A DNA stretch of 7,460 nucleotides from Anaerolineaceae bacterium (GTDB lineage Bacteria > Chloroflexota > Anaerolineae > Anaerolineales > Villigracilaceae), in the NCBI GenBank assembly GCA_009885445.1, contig VFKQ01000306.1:1-7460 (forward strand), given 5' to 3'. Below the pieces are notes generated by a model, which was given only the letters and a program-made list of their open reading frames with translations, did not search any database and was not told the DNA's origin. Shown piece by piece: positions 6,079 through 7,460 of this stretch. The first letter of the stretch is position 1. Every line of letters starts with the position of its first letter. The position numbers were made by a program, and so were the translations under genes.

Positions 6079-6576
6079 ATGGATCGCCGCAAACTCGTCA
6101 GTTACGTTTTGCTCAACATCTTCATCTCCGCTTTAGTGACTGGCGCGATTCTCTACTGGTACGACAGCAACCTCAAAGCGACCTCGGCCGTCCCCGTGCA
6201 AGCGCCGCGCACCGCGCCTCAAGCGGGTGCCCCGAACCCCGAGCCGAGTCCCAGCCCGAGCCTCGACATCTCTATTCAGATCGTCAGCATCGTCGGCGCA
6301 GATAACCTCAGCGCTGAAGTGGTCATCCTACATTATGTTGGCGAAGGCCAAATCGAGCTAACCGGCTGGCAACTGAGAGACGAAGCTGGCAACATCTTTA
6401 TTTTCCCAACGGTTTTTTTGGTGAAAGATGGCGCGGTGCAGGTACATACCTCTCAGGGCACCAACACCGTCATTGACCTATACTGGAACCTCAACGCCCC
6501 CGTCTGGACTTCGGGCGAGACCGCGAGTTTGTACGATTCAAGCGGAACTTTGCGAGCGGTTTATAAAGTGCCATGA
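6079..6576 (+). CDS. Membrane-anchored protein with lamin-tail-like domain
   Basis: A 165-residue protein with a short basic N-terminus (MDRRK) and one transmembrane segment (about 8-27), probably an uncleaved signal anchor facing outward. A Pro/Ala/Ser linker (38-62) leads to a beta-rich domain (about 63-165). That domain has the lamin-tail (LTD) pattern: SAEVVILHYVGEGQIEL, GWQLRDEAGNIFIFP (96-110) and a final VWTSGETASLYDSSGTL hairpin (142-158). LTD domains are immunoglobulin-like and often occur in secreted bacterial proteins. A role in surface adhesion or scaffolding is only a guess. ATG 6079 is preferred over an upstream TTG at 6061, which would place the -10 box inside the gene. The last codons (YKVP, stop) are encoded by the first copy of the ATAAAGTGCCRTGA repeat. 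hicB follows after 13 bases. Confidence 0.7.
   Translation: MDRRKLVSYVLLNIFISALVTGAILYWYDSNLKATSAVPVQAPRTAPQAGAPNPEPSPSPSLDISIQIVSIVGADNLSAEVVILHYVGEGQIELTGWQLRDEAGNIFIFPTVFLVKDGAVQVHTSQGTNTVIDLYWNLNAPVWTSGETASLYDSSGTLRAVYKVP
6563..6576 (+). repeat. Direct repeat ATAAAGTGCCRTGA, copy 1
   Basis: Copy 1 overlaps the last codons and stop of the lamin-tail gene. It is identical over 14 bases to copy 2 (6783) and differs by one base from copy 3 (7339), with the match to copy 3 running three bases further, through AGA. Distances between copies are 220 and 556 bases. Confidence 0.8.
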
Positions 6577-6589
6577 AGAAAGATGAACT

Positions 6590-6766
6590 ATGAGACAAGT
6601 ACTCGTTTACTTTGGTGAAGATGGCTATTTTGTTGCCGAATGTCCCAGCCTGCCTGGGTGCATCAGTCAAGGCAAAACGCGCGAAGAAGCAGTTGCAAAT
6701 ATCAAAGAAGCGATTCAAGGATATATTGCCGTGCTTCAAGAAGATGGCTTGCCCGTGCCCCTGTAA
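6590..6766 (+). CDS. Solitary short HicB-like antitoxin
   Basis: A 58-residue HicB-domain protein, recognised from MRQVLVYFGEDGYFVAECP, SLPGCISQGKTREEA and NIKEAIQGYIAVLQEDG, the usual HicB order of strand, SLPGC loop and helix. HicB proteins with a partner neutralise HicA, an mRNA-cleaving toxin, by direct binding. Here no hicA is adjacent. The protein stops at LPVPL, somewhat earlier than the roughly 70-75 residues common in small HicB proteins, and there is no C-terminal DNA-binding domain. The ATG at 6590 gives the family N-terminus; the preceding GAAAGA is only a weak ribosome site. The gene sits exactly between two 14-bp direct repeats. It could be a decayed toxin-antitoxin module or one of the many orphan HicB-domain proteins. 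Confidence 0.8.
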   Translation: MRQVLVYFGEDGYFVAECPSLPGCISQGKTREEAVANIKEAIQGYIAVLQEDGLPVPL

Positions 6767-6782
6767 ATTTGATGAGCCGCGC

Positions 6783-6796
6783 ATAAAGTGCCATGA
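6783..6796 (+). repeat. Direct repeat ATAAAGTGCCRTGA, copy 2
   Basis: Copy 2 lies 16 bases past the hicB stop and 21 bases before the membrane-protein start. From this copy to the ATG at 6818 is 35 bases, the same as from copy 3 to the ATG at 7374. The two leaders align without gaps, with about 26 of 35 positions identical. Confidence 0.8.
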
Positions 6797-6817
6797 GAAT
6801 TAGAAAAGGAGTATCCA

Positions 6818-7192
6818 ATGAATAACGAACCGTCAGACAAAGATATCCAATCAACGCCCACTCAAGGTGAAAATAGCCTGTTCGCCACTCGGCGCGGCAA
6901 AGCCCTCCTATTTCTGGGGACTCTCATTTTGGCATTGTTCATAGCCGGGATCGTTAACCCCGACGATGCCGCTTGGGATTTCTGGTATATAGCCATACTT
7001 GCTTTCCCTGATGGCCTGGGCCATTGGGACTTGGCACCTTTACTTTGGTCCTTATACATTGGAATTATTGTAGTTGGAATTAGGAGCAAGAATTCTAAAC
7101 TCTCACGCGCACTTTTCTTGATCTTTGTGTTCTTGTTGATCTTAAACATCCGAGGGTGTGCTAATTTTAATTTCGGGACTTTCGCGTACTGA
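6818..7192 (+). CDS. Small integral membrane protein of unknown function
   Basis: A 124-residue protein that I do not recognise. It has a polar, probably cytoplasmic N-terminus (1-28), then hydrophobic segments at about 29-46, 73-88 and 98-111. A weaker fourth lies around 54-64 (FWYIAILAFP), and the C-terminus is short and polar. The pattern suggests three, possibly four, membrane helices. The start is well supported by AAAAGGAG (6804-6811) at a spacing of six. The N-terminus (MNNEP, then SLF, then an arginine and lysine) matches the partial gene at 7374, which also has the same leader, so the two are paralogues in tandem. Composition is a little AT-richer than in prmA or dnaK. Confidence 0.7.
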   Translation: MNNEPSDKDIQSTPTQGENSLFATRRGKALLFLGTLILALFIAGIVNPDDAAWDFWYIAILAFPDGLGHWDLAPLLWSLYIGIIVVGIRSKNSKLSRALFLIFVFLLILNIRGCANFNFGTFAY

Positions 7193-7258
7193 CTCGAATA
7201 CACAACTATAGAAATAATCCCTAATCTTTTTATGCCGATCCTCATTACCGAGTCCTGA

Positions 7259-7342
7259 ATGTCCCAAGCCCTCTACCGCAAGTACCGCCCCCAAGGCTGG
7301 GCCGAAGTTGTCGGCCAGCAAAATGTTGCTCGCGTTCCATAA
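7259..7342 (+). pseudogene. dnaX: 5' stub of dnaX (DNA polymerase III gamma/tau)
   Basis: A 27-codon frame that starts as a textbook DnaX N-terminus: MSQALYRKYRP, then WAEVVGQQNVAR. In intact DnaX the next residues would continue the helix toward the Walker A loop of the clamp-loader ATPase. Here the frame runs into direct-repeat copy 3 and stops after two foreign residues (VP). The conserved part shows no decay, so the break is recent or is a duplicated fragment. An eight-codon frame (MPILITES, 7232-7258) ends immediately before the ATG, which could couple translation. Whether a complete dnaX, or its remaining 3' part, lies beyond the window cannot be seen. Confidence 0.75.
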
Positions 7343-7352
7343 AGTGCCGTGA
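7339..7352 (+). repeat. Direct repeat ATAAAGTGCCRTGA, copy 3
   Basis: Copy 3 has G in place of A at the eleventh base. It directly abuts the broken end of the dnaX stub and supplies its stop codon. It is followed by AAAGGAG and the start of the second membrane-protein copy. Confidence 0.8.
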
Positions 7353-7373
7353 AGATCAAAAAAGGAGAACCTT

Positions 7374-7460
7374 ATGGATAACCAGCCCCTCGAAACTATT
7401 GACAAAGTAGCCCCTGTTCAGAACAAACCAAGCCTCTTCAACAGTCGACCCGAAAAAGTC
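7374..7460 (+). CDS. Start of a paralogue of the upstream membrane protein (partial)
   Basis: The first 29 codons of a gene that runs off the window. The start is supported by AAAGGAG at six-base spacing. The sequence begins MDNQP and has SLF with a nearby arginine and lysine at the same positions, as in the 6818 gene, and the 35-base leader aligns without gaps. It is therefore a diverged tandem copy. No membrane segment is reached before the window ends, so topology and function are unknown. Confidence 0.65.
   Translation, partial: MDNQPLETIDKVAPVQNKPSLFNSRPEKV

Noticed and set aside
6612..6803. 63-codon plus-strand frame overlapping hicB
   Set aside because: It is out of frame with the clear HicB domain and has no ribosome site or recognisable motif.
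6563..7352. Integron cassette array with attC sites
   Set aside because: The 14-mer lacks the GTTRRRY core and the imperfect palindrome of attC, and no integrase is in the window.

Overview
The window reads as a chromosomal segment from a bacterium of the Chloroflexota, probably an Anaerolineae-type lineage. This rests on three things: the gene order dnaK-dnaJ-prmA, a Gly/Asn-linker lipoprotein followed by a membrane-anchored lamin-tail-type protein, and moderately high GC outside one gene. The assignment is an inference from protein flavour, not from a marker search. All supported genes lie on the + strand, and no stretch over 300 bases lacks a gene.

Bases 45-5145 hold a protein-homeostasis block. 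It contains dnaK (Hsp70), dnaJ (Hsp40 co-chaperone) and prmA (ribosomal protein L11 methyltransferase), an order also known from the hrcA-grpE-dnaK-dnaJ-prmA operons of other bacteria. An AT-richer gene for a DUF559/Vsr-like PD-(D/E)XK nuclease (3231-4151) interrupts it between dnaJ and prmA. That gene has its own terminator-like hairpin and -10 box upstream and looks like a later arrival. DnaK and DnaJ would work together in folding, with GrpE presumably encoded upstream.

The most unusual feature of this half is a set of arrays of 7-bp degenerate repeats. They fill the dnaK/dnaJ, dnaJ/nuclease and nuclease/prmA junctions, and one lies in frame inside prmA. Two of the four are self-complementary (purine-rich heptads followed by pyrimidine-rich heptads), and the two beside the nuclease gene are mutually inverted. 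They resemble in style the heptanucleotide STRR repeats described in cyanobacteria.

Bases 5150-6576 encode two envelope proteins. The first is a lipoprotein with a concanavalin/LamG-like beta-sandwich domain. The second is a signal-anchored protein with a lamin-tail-like domain. A perfect 17-bp inverted repeat that looks like a bidirectional terminator separates them.

Bases 6563-7460 look like a small, modular, recently rearranged region. A 14-bp sequence, ATAAAGTGCCRTGA, occurs three times in the same orientation and marks the edges of modules. The modules are a lone, short HicB-like antitoxin gene, a three-helix membrane protein followed by a 5' stub of dnaX, and the start of a second diverged copy of the membrane protein. 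The pattern suggests stepwise insertion or tandem duplication at a repeated junction. The bases beyond the window would decide whether dnaX is really disrupted or merely has a duplicated stub.
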